In this document: positions 30,823 to 38,130 of the stretch, one piece after another | Layout: each line of letters begins with the position of its first letter | Numbering within the stretch: position 1 is the first letter of the stretch | Assembly: GCF_012933655.1 (NCBI RefSeq) | Contig: NZ_JABBJJ010000083.1 | Coordinates: forward strand, 1 to 40,207 | DNA from: Pyxidicoccus fallax | Lineage (GTDB): Bacteria; Myxococcota; Myxococcia; Myxococcales; Myxococcaceae | Reading direction: 5' to 3' | Length of the DNA: 40,207 bases | Notes under the pieces: model-generated | Databases searched by the model: none | What the model was told of the DNA's origin: nothing | Seen by the model: only the letters and a program-made list of their open reading frames with translations | Translations under genes and position numbers: made by a program

Positions 30823-32114
30823 GGTTGCACCGTCTGGCCGAGGAGCCGGCCCATCAGCTCATGTGCCTTGTCCGCCTGGTCCGGCCGTACGTACAGCCGG
30901 CTCAGACGCACCGCGCCACTGTAGCGCTGATACAGGGGTGTGTAGCGCGCGACTTCCGTCAGCCGCCCGGTGGAAGCGTCGATGATGAACAGGCTCGGCC
31001 CCTTGCCCCCCGCGCCGGAGGCGTACTTGCTGAGCACGTTCTGCGACTCGACGACGTAGTGCTCGAAGTTGCCCGACACCAGCGCGCTCCGCAGCACGTC
31101 CAGGTCGTACCCCGTGTCGCGCTCGGTGAACTGCGCCAGCAGCTTGAAGCCCTGCCGCGTGATGATGCGCTCGGCCCACCGGTTCTTCGAGCGGCGCAGC
31201 GTGTACCAGAGCGCCGAGTCGTCACAGAGGAGGAACGCCTCCGGGTCCGCCGGAATCTCGAACTCGCCGGGCGACTCCTCGTAGTAGCGCCGCAGCATGT
31301 AGTCGAAGTTCACCGACGTGTGGTGCAGGTACACCGAGACGAACATGTGGTAGCGGCTGAGCAGGAAGTCCTCGAAGGCGAAGGCCGCCGCCCGACTGAG
31401 CGCGAGATACGCCCGCCCGTCCTTCACCGCCGGGTTGAGGTTCCCGATGATCCAGTCCATGTCGTACCGGCCGTAGTTCACCCCCGTGTAGAAGGAGTCC
31501 CGCAGCAGGTAGTCCATCCGGTCCGCGTCCAGCTCGCCGGAGACGATGGCGCGCAGCAGCGGCGTCCAGTCCACGCCCTGGTGCGTGAAGCCCGGGTCCT
31601 TCGGCGGCTTCGCGCCGGTAATCAGCGCCACCACCGCCATGGGGGTGATGCCCAGCGTGCCGAAGTGCCGCTCGACGATGGGCGTCAGCGAGCTGTCGAG
31701 GATGATTTTCGCCGTGTAGTCCTCGTGGGTGGCCTGCTCGCCTTCCGCCGTGGCGTCCAGCCAGGACGGCAGGCGCAAGAGCGAGCGCTTCGGGGCGATG
31801 CGCTCGGAGGCGTGCGACAGCGGCATGTGCCCCAGGTCGTGGCAGAGCACCGCCAGCCGCACCGCGGCACAGAAGCGCTCGCGCACCTCGTCCGGCAGCG
31901 TGGAGCGCGAGGCCACCGCGCCGAAGACGCGAGAGGCCACGTGCATGGCGCCCAGCGAGTGCACGTGCCGCGTGTGCGTGGCACCGGGGAAGGCCAGGTC
32001 CCCGAAGCCGAGCTGCCGCACGTAGCGCAGGCGCTGGTAGTGCCGGCTGTCGATGACGGCCTTCTCCGAGTCCGTGACGGGGATGGTGCCGTGGATGGGG
32101 TCGCGGATACGCAT
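30819..32114 (-). CDS. HD-domain phosphohydrolase, SAMHD1/dGTPase-like
   Basis: The 431-aa protein starts best at ATG 32114 (M-R-I-R-D-P-I-H-G), the usual family beginning; a longer frame from 32210 adds only a repetitive leader. Motifs: R-D-P-I-H-G (4-9), Q-R-L-R-Y-V-R-Q-L-G (27-36), H-T-R-H-V-H-S-L-G (47-55), the metal-binding C-H-D-L-G-H (91-96) and a distal D-R-M-D-Y-L-L-R-D. This matches the SAMHD1-like branch, whose members remove triphosphate from dNTPs. A C-terminal 100-residue part may bind nucleotide or partner. It is the first gene of a two-gene unit. The ribosome site is likely the AAGGG four bases before the ATG. Confidence 0.85.
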   Translation of the reverse strand: MRIRDPIHGTIPVTDSEKAVIDSRHYQRLRYVRQLGFGDLAFPGATHTRHVHSLGAMHVASRVFGAVASRSTLPDEVRERFCAAVRLAVLCHDLGHMPLSHASERIAPKRSLLRLPSWLDATAEGEQATHEDYTAKIILDSSLTPIVERHFGTLGITPMAVVALITGAKPPKDPGFTHQGVDWTPLLRAIVSGELDADRMDYLLRDSFYTGVNYGRYDMDWIIGNLNPAVKDGRAYLALSRAAAFAFEDFLLSRYHMFVSVYLHHTSVNFDYMLRRYYEESPGEFEIPADPEAFLLCDDSALWYTLRRSKNRWAERIITRQGFKLLAQFTERDTGYDLDVLRSALVSGNFEHYVVESQNVLSKYASGAGGKGPSLFIIDASTGRLTEVARYTPLYQRYSGAVRLSRLYVRPDQADKAHELMGRLLGQTVQP

Positions 32115-32147
32115 GATGCCCTTTCCATACTCCTGGTTACCCCCGCG

Positions 32148-32201
32148 GGAGGTAGCCAACCGTACTTCATACCCTTTTGGGAGGTAGCCCAGGAGGTAGC
32201 C
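32148..32201. repeat. Three copies of GGAGGTAGCC in a divergent promoter region
   Basis: GGAGGTAGCC occurs at 32148-32157, 32180-32189 and 32192-32201. The first and third are followed by AACCGT. The copies lie between the divergent HD gene and the Ddl-like gene, within the likely promoter region of both. Spacings of 32 and 12 bases are near multiples of a helical turn, so this may be a binding site for a regulator. Confidence 0.5.
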
Positions 32202-32262
32202 AACCGTCACGTGCGGACTGTGAACAGGGCGTTGGACGTGCTAACCCTTCCGCCACCTACGA

Positions 32263-33342
32263 ATGCACATCATCCTGTTGCACAACCGCGACCACGACCT
32301 CCTCGAGGACGACCCCGGACGGGAGGCCCGCGAGGACGTGGTGCGGGTCGCCGCGGCGCTGGCCGAGGCCCTCAATCGAGGTGACACCCTGGCCGAGCCG
32401 CTCGCCATCGAGGGCGACCGGCTGGACTTCGTGGACACGCTGCGCCGGCGCCAGCCGGACCTCGTCGTCAACCTCTGCGAGTCGCTCGCGGCCGACAGCC
32501 GTGGGGAGATGGCGGTCCCCTGCCTGCTGGATGCGCTGGGGCTGGCCTACACCGGCTCGTCCGCCCTCTCGCTCGGGCTGGCGCTGCACAAGCCCAAGGC
32601 GAAGGAGGTGCTGACGGCGCGCGGCGTGTCCACCCCTGGTTTTCGCGTGGTGGCGCGGCTGGAGGATGCGCTCGCGGTGGACCTGCCCTGGCCCCTCATG
32701 GTCAAGCCCGCGCGCGAGGACGCCAGCGTGGGCATCACGTGGGACTCCGTCGTGCACGACAGGGCCTCGCTGGTGCGCGCGTGTGACGCGGTGCTCCGCG
32801 AGTTCCACCAGCCGGCGCTGGTGGAGCAGTTCATCCCGGGACGTGAAATCTACGTGCCGCTGCTGGGCAACCAGCCGCGCCAGCCGCTGCCGTTGACGGA
32901 GATCCACTTCGGGCGGACCTTCGAAGAGCGGCCCAACATCGTCTCCTATACCGCCAAGTGGGAGCCGGAGTCGGCCGAGTATCGTGACACGACGAGCGGC
33001 CCGTGCCGCGCGGACGCGTCCCTGGAGGCCCGGTGCGTGCAAGTGGCGATGGAAGCGTTTGCAGCACTGGACTGTCAGGACTATGGACGGGTCGACCTCC
33101 GGGTTTCACCGGAAGGCGTGCCCTACGTCATCGACATCAACCCCAACTGTGACCTTCACCCGACCGCAGGGTTCGCCAAGGCCGCTTCCGCGGCCGGTAT
33201 GGACTACCCGGCCCTGGCGGCGCGGCTCGTGGAGGTCGCCCTCGAGAGAGCACATGGACATCCGGCCCATCGCCGCAAAGGACAGGGAGCCCCTCGCCGC
33301 GCTGATTCGAAAGATCGAAACCTTCTCGCCGCAGGAGGTTGA
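32263..33342 (+). CDS. D-alanine-D-alanine ligase-like ATP-grasp enzyme
   Basis: The 359-aa protein is in the Ddl/ATP-grasp family. It has a typical N-terminal Rossmann part with N-L-C-E-S, Y-T-G-S-S-A-L-S-L-G-L-A-L-H-K (about 96-110), M-V-K-P-A-R-E-D-A-S-V-G-I (ATP-binding lysine), L-V-E-Q-F-I-P-G-R-E-I-Y-V, and the magnesium-binding V-I-D-I-N-P-N-C-D-L (about 286-295). It is likely a peptide or amino acid ligase; the standard cell-wall ddl usually lies among mur genes, so this may be a specialised paralog. The last 25-30 residues after V-A-L-E-R-A are low-complexity and lie over the start of the GNAT gene (89-bp overlap), so the tail may be read-through of a lost stop. Confidence 0.8.
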   Translation: MHIILLHNRDHDLLEDDPGREAREDVVRVAAALAEALNRGDTLAEPLAIEGDRLDFVDTLRRRQPDLVVNLCESLAADSRGEMAVPCLLDALGLAYTGSSALSLGLALHKPKAKEVLTARGVSTPGFRVVARLEDALAVDLPWPLMVKPAREDASVGITWDSVVHDRASLVRACDAVLREFHQPALVEQFIPGREIYVPLLGNQPRQPLPLTEIHFGRTFEERPNIVSYTAKWEPESAEYRDTTSGPCRADASLEARCVQVAMEAFAALDCQDYGRVDLRVSPEGVPYVIDINPNCDLHPTAGFAKAASAAGMDYPALAARLVEVALERAHGHPAHRRKGQGAPRRADSKDRNLLAAGG

Positions 33343-33733
33343 GGTCGCCATCGAGCTGGTGGGCACCGCCCTCACGCCAGGCAACACGGACTACTCCATC
33401 ATCGTCGCGGACCGGGGCGGGCAGCTGGTGGGCTACGTCTGCTACGGCCCCACGCCGATGACGGAGGACACCTACGATTTGTACTGGATTGCCTCCGCGC
33501 CCGAGGTGCGGGGCCAGGGCGTGGGCGCCGCGCTGGTGTCCGCCATGGAGGGCGACTTGCGCCGCCGCAACGGGCGCCTCATCCGCGTGGAGACGAGCGC
33601 CACGGAGGCCTACGGCCCCACCCGCGGCTTCTACGCCTCCATGAAGTACGGCGAGGAGGCGCGCATCCGCGACTTCTACAAGGTGGGGGACGACCTCATC
33701 ATCCTCACCAAGCGCCTGCAGACCGGTGGCTGA
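33254..33733 (+). CDS. GNAT-family N-acetyltransferase
   Basis: A 159-aa acetyltransferase with the acetyl-CoA signature P-E-V-R-G-Q-G-V-G-A-A-L-V (about 91-103), the preceding beta strand Y-D-L-Y-W-I and a later F-Y-A-S-M-K-Y-G. The start at 33254 begins the fold correctly (M-D-I-R-P-I) and lies inside the end of the Ddl-like gene in another frame. The two are probably translated from one mRNA. The substrate is unknown; pairing of an ATP-grasp ligase with an acetyltransferase may point to modification of a small peptide or amino acid. A perfect hairpin terminator follows. Confidence 0.85.
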   Translation: MDIRPIAAKDREPLAALIRKIETFSPQEVEVAIELVGTALTPGNTDYSIIVADRGGQLVGYVCYGPTPMTEDTYDLYWIASAPEVRGQGVGAALVSAMEGDLRRRNGRLIRVETSATEAYGPTRGFYASMKYGEEARIRDFYKVGDDLIILTKRLQTGG

Positions 33734-33741
33734 CGTCGCGC

Positions 33742-33765
33742 GGGGCCGTTGAAGACAACGGCCCC
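33742..33765 (+). terminator. Rho-independent-like terminator after the GNAT gene
   Basis: Perfect 9-bp arms GGGGCCGTT and AACGGCCCC with a GAAGAC loop, followed by TTCCCCC. It ends the ligase-acetyltransferase unit and lies only 23 bp before the transglutaminase-like start, so that gene likely has its own promoter overlapping this structure or is partly reached by read-through. Confidence 0.7.
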
Positions 33766-33787
33766 TTCCCCCGTTAGAAGGGGCGTG

Positions 33788-35299
33788 ATGATGCGTCCGC
33801 CCCGTCTGACGTCCCTGGTTGCCGTCTCCCTGTGCGCCCTGCTCGTGGGCGCACCCTCCGCCCGGGCCCAGCAGCCCGCGCCGGCCACCGCCGCTCCGAA
33901 GGCGGCGGCCCCGGCGAAGGCCCCGCTGTCCGACGTGGTGAAGGCCCCGCGCCCCAAGGGCGGCGAGTACTTCGGCCTGTACCTCATGGACAAGAAGGTG
34001 GGCTGGCTCTTCACGGACCTGGAGCTGCTCCCGGGCGAGCCCGCGCGGGTGAAGTCCACCAACCAGCTCGTCTTCAAGGCCATGGTGGGCACGCGGGTGT
34101 CGGAGCGCACGCACCGCGAGGAGCGCATCTACGAGGCCGCTCCCGGCGGGCGGCTCTTGTCCTTCACCGTGACGCAGAAGGGTGACGGCGGCGACCAGAC
34201 GCTGGTGGGCACGGCCACCCCGGAGGGCGTGCGCGTGGTGCGCAAGCGCCCGGGCCGCGCGGACGAGGAGCTGCCGAAGCTGCCCCCCGCGAAGGAGCGC
34301 GTGGAGGACGCGGACGGGGCGCGCGTGGCCCTGCTGCGCAAGGCGAAGGTGGACGGCTTCACGCTGGACGGCATGGACCTGCGCACCTACGGCGTCACCA
34401 CCACCGTGGAGCCGCCCGAGCAGCGGGTGGTGAACGGCGTGAAGGTGAAGCTCGGCAAGGCCAGCACCCTGTCGGAGAAGGAGAAGGTGCCGGTGACGGC
34501 CTTCGTCACCCAGCGCGGGGAGATGGTGCTGGTGGACTTCGGCCAGACGATGCAGGCGCGCAAGGAGACGGAGGCCGTCGCCCGGCGCCTGGACCTGGTG
34601 GAGGTGTTCGGCCTCACCCGCGTGGTGCTGCCGCGGCAGCTTCCCGACTCCGCGCGCGCGGTGCCCGGCAGCGTCACGCTGGTGGTGCAGGGGCTGCCGG
34701 AGAAGTTCCGCGAGCAGAACTACCGGCAGAAGTACAAGGCCCTGCCGGACGGCCGCGTGGAGGTGACGCTGTCGGCCGCGGCGCCCGCGGTGCGCAAGCC
34801 CCGGCCGCTGACGGACCCGGACGGCGGGGAGAACCTCGAGTCCACCCTCGTCGTGGAGAGCAACGCGCCCGCCATCCGCGAGCTGTCGAAGAAAATCATC
34901 GGCGACGAGCAGGATGCGTACCGCGCCGCGCAGAAGGTGAACGCGTGGGTGTACCGCAACCTGTCGAAGGACTATGGCGCCAGCGCGGACCGGGCCACGG
35001 ACGTGCTGGAGCAGAAGCGCGGGGACTGCACGGAGCACTCGCTCCTGGCGGTGGCGCTGCTGCGCGCGGCGGGCATCCCCTCGCGGCGCGTGGACGGCGT
35101 CATCTACATGGTGAACGAGGACCAGGTGCCCGCCCTCTACTGGCACGAGTGGGTGGAGGCCTACGTGGGCGAGTGGACCCAGCTGGACCCCACCTTCAAC
35201 CAGCCCGTCGCCGACGCCACCCACTTCGCCTTCGGCGAGGAGGGCAACGCGGAAATCACCCCCCTCATCGGCGCGCTCAAGGTGACGGACGTGAAGTGA
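33788..35299 (+). CDS. Exported transglutaminase-like protein
   Basis: A 503-aa protein with a signal peptide (cut near SARA-Q, about 28), an Ala/Pro-rich linker (about 28-45), a large beta-rich region (about 55-350), and a C-terminal transglutaminase-like domain. Its catalytic triad is visible: C414 in R-G-D-C-T-E-H-S, H453 in Y-W-H-E-W-V-E and D467 in Q-L-D-P-T-F-N. Bacterial members are proteases or amide-forming enzymes in the envelope. The start is one of three adjacent codons (GTG 33785, ATG 33788, ATG 33791). Two strong hairpins follow the stop. Confidence 0.85.
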   Translation: MMRPPRLTSLVAVSLCALLVGAPSARAQQPAPATAAPKAAAPAKAPLSDVVKAPRPKGGEYFGLYLMDKKVGWLFTDLELLPGEPARVKSTNQLVFKAMVGTRVSERTHREERIYEAAPGGRLLSFTVTQKGDGGDQTLVGTATPEGVRVVRKRPGRADEELPKLPPAKERVEDADGARVALLRKAKVDGFTLDGMDLRTYGVTTTVEPPEQRVVNGVKVKLGKASTLSEKEKVPVTAFVTQRGEMVLVDFGQTMQARKETEAVARRLDLVEVFGLTRVVLPRQLPDSARAVPGSVTLVVQGLPEKFREQNYRQKYKALPDGRVEVTLSAAAPAVRKPRPLTDPDGGENLESTLVVESNAPAIRELSKKIIGDEQDAYRAAQKVNAWVYRNLSKDYGASADRATDVLEQKRGDCTEHSLLAVALLRAAGIPSRRVDGVIYMVNEDQVPALYWHEWVEAYVGEWTQLDPTFNQPVADATHFAFGEEGNAEITPLIGALKVTDVK

Positions 35300-35301
35300 G
35301 T

Positions 35302-35353
35302 GCCCGCAGAGACTGCGGGCCTGGGTGGAGTCCGCCCCTGTCCGGGCGGACTC
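35302..35353 (+). terminator. Double hairpin terminator
   Basis: Two consecutive perfect hairpins: GCCCGCAG/CTGCGGGC with loop AGA (35302-35320), and GAGTCCGCCC/GGGCGGACTC with loop CTGTCC (35328-35353). They lie directly after the transglutaminase gene stop. A paired arrangement gives strong termination before the lipoprotein gene. Confidence 0.7.
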
Positions 35354-35421
35354 TGTGCAGACGCCAACACGTGGACTAAGAGCGACCCTGCCTCGGGCAT
35401 TTCATTTAGGGGGGTCACTCC

Positions 35422-36678
35422 ATGCAGAAGCTGAAGAAGGCGTTCGTGGTGCTCTCGCTCGCGTCGGCCATGGGCTGCGGCAGCGGTGGCGAGGGACGAA
35501 TCGTGGGGTTCGTGGTGGATGGCCAGAGCGGCCAGCGCCTGAACTTCTTCAAGTCGAACGACGGCAAGAACAACGTCGACGACGACGACGAGTCGAAGTC
35601 CCAGGTGTACGCCATCATCCAGGGCGAGTTCCGCCGGGCGAAGCCCTGTGGCGAGGGCGACCTGTCGAAGGAGAACGGCATCGAGGCGGACGGCTGCTAC
35701 CAGATTGACGGCATTCCGCTGGGCGAGGAGTTCCCCATCATCGCGCAGGCGCCGGGCTACGAGCGGTTCCTCGGCCGCTACACCATGCAGACGTGGGACA
35801 AGGACGTCGAGCACGAGAGCGCGCAGGAGGTGGTCAACCTCCGCGTGTTCCCCACGGGCTTCGCGGTGGACTACCGCTTCCTGGTGAACCTCAACGGCCG
35901 CGGGGTGGCGGACGCGAAGGTGAACTGCCAGTACCGGGCGGACCAGGGCAACATGCTGCAGACGGCGGGCAACTTCCTGCAGCCGGAGGCCACGGCCAGC
36001 ACCACGGTGAGCGCCACCACGGACGCCAACGGCATCGCGGTGATTCCGGGCGCGCAGCTCGTCAACGGCGCGCCGTACCACTGCGAGGCGGTGCTGGCCG
36101 GCGCGGTGGACGGCCGCGTGCTGTCGGGCCAGTCGGACATCGTCGCGGGCATGAGCCAGCCGGAGCAGGCCTTCCTCCTCACCAACCCGGGCGCGCAGGA
36201 CGCGAACCTGTACGCGGTGTACTCCAACGCGGACGACCCGGACGCGCTGCTGGGTGCGAACGGCTCGCTGGTGGTGACCTTCAACCGGCCGGTGGAAATC
36301 GCCCCGCGCACCGAGGACTGCCAGGTGGCGGCGCTGGAGACGGCGGACCGGGACATCGACGGCAGCATGGGCCGCTTCGTGACGAACCAGGTGAACAACA
36401 ACGCCTCGGAGACGGTGAACGCCACCGTGTCCGCGGACGGCCTGACGCTGACGGTGGCCTTCAAGACGCCGGAGACCCCGCTGGACGCGGATGACCGCAA
36501 CACGCTGGTGCGCTTCAGCGGCGTCATCGTGCGCCCGCGCGGCGCCGTCGACGCCATCAACGTGCGCTACCTCGGCGCGCTGGGGGCCTGCGCGGAGGCC
36601 AACGTCTACGGCAACGCCCAGCAGCTGCGCAGCGTGCGCGGCAACGGCGCCCAGTCGAGCACCATCCGGCTGTTCTAG
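35422..36678 (+). CDS. Lipoprotein with carboxypeptidase-like/Ig-like repeats
   Basis: The 418-aa protein has a signal peptide ending in lipobox S-A-M-G-C (residues about 15-19). After the lipid anchor come beta-rich segments. One (about 27-140) has the feel of a carboxypeptidase regulatory-like fold (GRIVGFVVDGQSGQRL ... GCYQIDGIPLGEEFPIIAQAPGYERF). A second, about 147-240, includes V-A-D-A-K-V-N-C and T-D-A-N-G-I-A-V-I. The third (about 255-395) is a bacterial Ig-like module. It may bind other envelope proteins or polysaccharide; there is no enzymatic motif. The ribosome site GGGGGG lies about ten bases before the ATG. Confidence 0.7.
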   Translation: MQKLKKAFVVLSLASAMGCGSGGEGRIVGFVVDGQSGQRLNFFKSNDGKNNVDDDDESKSQVYAIIQGEFRRAKPCGEGDLSKENGIEADGCYQIDGIPLGEEFPIIAQAPGYERFLGRYTMQTWDKDVEHESAQEVVNLRVFPTGFAVDYRFLVNLNGRGVADAKVNCQYRADQGNMLQTAGNFLQPEATASTTVSATTDANGIAVIPGAQLVNGAPYHCEAVLAGAVDGRVLSGQSDIVAGMSQPEQAFLLTNPGAQDANLYAVYSNADDPDALLGANGSLVVTFNRPVEIAPRTEDCQVAALETADRDIDGSMGRFVTNQVNNNASETVNATVSADGLTLTVAFKTPETPLDADDRNTLVRFSGVIVRPRGAVDAINVRYLGALGACAEANVYGNAQQLRSVRGNGAQSSTIRLF

Positions 36679-36704
36679 TCCTCACCTCCCCACGTGGGTG
36701 ACAC

Positions 36705-36744
36705 CGCGGGGCGCGGGGCCTTGAACGGCCTTCCGCGCCCCGCG
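36705..36744 (+). terminator. Long GC-rich hairpin terminator
   Basis: CGCGGGGCGCGG-GGCC pairs with GGCC-TT-CCGCGCCCCGCG: 16 base pairs with a two-base bulge and loop TTGAAC. It lies 26 bp after the lipoprotein stop, followed by CGCGTTTC. Likely the transcription end of the lipoprotein gene. Confidence 0.7.
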
Positions 36745-36804
36745 CGCGTTTCGGGGGAGGAGTGCCCACCTTCCAGGTGAGGTTGCCTTGCAGGGAGGGA
36801 CATC

Positions 36805-38121
36805 ATGAACACCACGACTCGCGCGCTCGCGCCGGGACAGGTCCTCGTGTCGCTGAACTTCGACGACGGGCTGGCCAGTCAGCTTCAGGCCGCGGCCATC
36901 CTCGAGGTCCGGGGGATGCGCGGTACCTTCTTCATCAACAGCGGCCGTTTGGGACAGTCCGGCCGCCTCACGCTCGCCCAGGTGCGCGCCCTCCAGGACG
37001 CCGGGCACGAAATCGGGGGCCACACGCTGACGCACCCGCGCCTGACGACGCTCTCCGCGGACGACCAGCGGAGGGAAATCTGCAATGACCGGGTGGCCCT
37101 GCTGAACGCCGGCCTCCGGGTGACGTCTTTCGCCTACCCGTTCGGCGACAAGGACTCCGTCACGCGGCAGATCGTCATCGACTGCAACTACAACTCGGCC
37201 CGGGAAAGCGGCGGCCTGCGCACGCCCACTGGAGGCTCCAGCAATCCCTACGCGGAGACGGTTCCCCCCGCGGACGCCTACGCCATTCGCACGCACGGCT
37301 CCTTGCAGGACACCACCACGCTCGACACCATGAAGGCCTACGTGACGCAGGCCGAGAACTCCGGCGGCGGCTGGGTGCCCATCGTCTTCCACCACATCTG
37401 CGGGCCGTGCGACCCACCGCAGACGTACTCCACGTCCCCCGCGGTGCTGACGGCGTTCCTCGACTGGCTGGCGCCCCGCGCCTCGCGCGGCACCACGGTG
37501 GCCCTCATGGACACCGTCATCGGCGGGACGCTGAAGCCGCCGGTGAGCTGGCCCCCGACGCAGTCACAGCTCTTCAAGAACCCGTCGCTGGAGTCGGACA
37601 GCAACGGCGACGGGACGCCGGACTGCTGGCAGCGCGGCGGCTTCGGCACCAACACCTTCACGTGGGCGCGCACCTCGGACGCCCACAGCGGAGGCTGGGC
37701 GCAGCGGGTGAGCATCACCAGCATCTCCAGCGGCGACCGCAAGCTCATCAGCCTGCAGGACAGCGGCACGTGCTCACCGGCGGCGACGGCCGGCCACCGC
37801 TACCGCATCTCCGCCTGGTACAAGTCCAACGTGCCGGTGCGCTTCAAGGCGTACTACCGCGACAGCGCGGGCGTCTGGGACTACTGGACGCAGGGCCCCC
37901 TGCTCCCGGCCGTCAGCAGCTACACCCGCGCCGAGTGGACGACGCCCGGGGCCCCCAGCGCGGCCCGGAGGCTCAGCCTCGGCCTGTCGCTGGACCGGGT
38001 GGGCACGCTCACCATGGATGACTTCTCGCTCACCGACATCGACGCGACGGCCACGCTGCGAGAGGGCTACGCTCGCGTCGAGGCGGAGGAAGAGGAGGTT
38101 GGAGTCCCGGCCTCGCCCTGA
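36805..38121 (+). CDS. Polysaccharide deacetylase (NodB fold) with C-terminal binding module
   Basis: The 438-aa protein has a NodB-type deacetylase domain (about 10-245): N-F-D-D-G-L (catalytic and metal aspartates), G-G-H-T-L-T-H-P (the two metal histidines) and F-A-Y-P-F-G-D. Members remove acetyl groups from peptidoglycan, chitin-like or other amino-sugar polymers. The C-terminal part (about 250-415) is a beta-sandwich resembling carbohydrate-binding modules (N-P-S-L-E-S-D-S-N-G-D-G-T-P-D-C-W). No signal peptide is visible at the ATG at 36805, which has GGAGGG before it, so export is unexplained or the protein acts inside. The end is close to the convergent YyaL gene. Confidence 0.85.
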   Translation: MNTTTRALAPGQVLVSLNFDDGLASQLQAAAILEVRGMRGTFFINSGRLGQSGRLTLAQVRALQDAGHEIGGHTLTHPRLTTLSADDQRREICNDRVALLNAGLRVTSFAYPFGDKDSVTRQIVIDCNYNSARESGGLRTPTGGSSNPYAETVPPADAYAIRTHGSLQDTTTLDTMKAYVTQAENSGGGWVPIVFHHICGPCDPPQTYSTSPAVLTAFLDWLAPRASRGTTVALMDTVIGGTLKPPVSWPPTQSQLFKNPSLESDSNGDGTPDCWQRGGFGTNTFTWARTSDAHSGGWAQRVSITSISSGDRKLISLQDSGTCSPAATAGHRYRISAWYKSNVPVRFKAYYRDSAGVWDYWTQGPLLPAVSSYTRAEWTTPGAPSAARRLSLGLSLDRVGTLTMDDFSLTDIDATATLREGYARVEAEEEEVGVPASP

Positions 38122-38130
38122 GGCCCCGAC

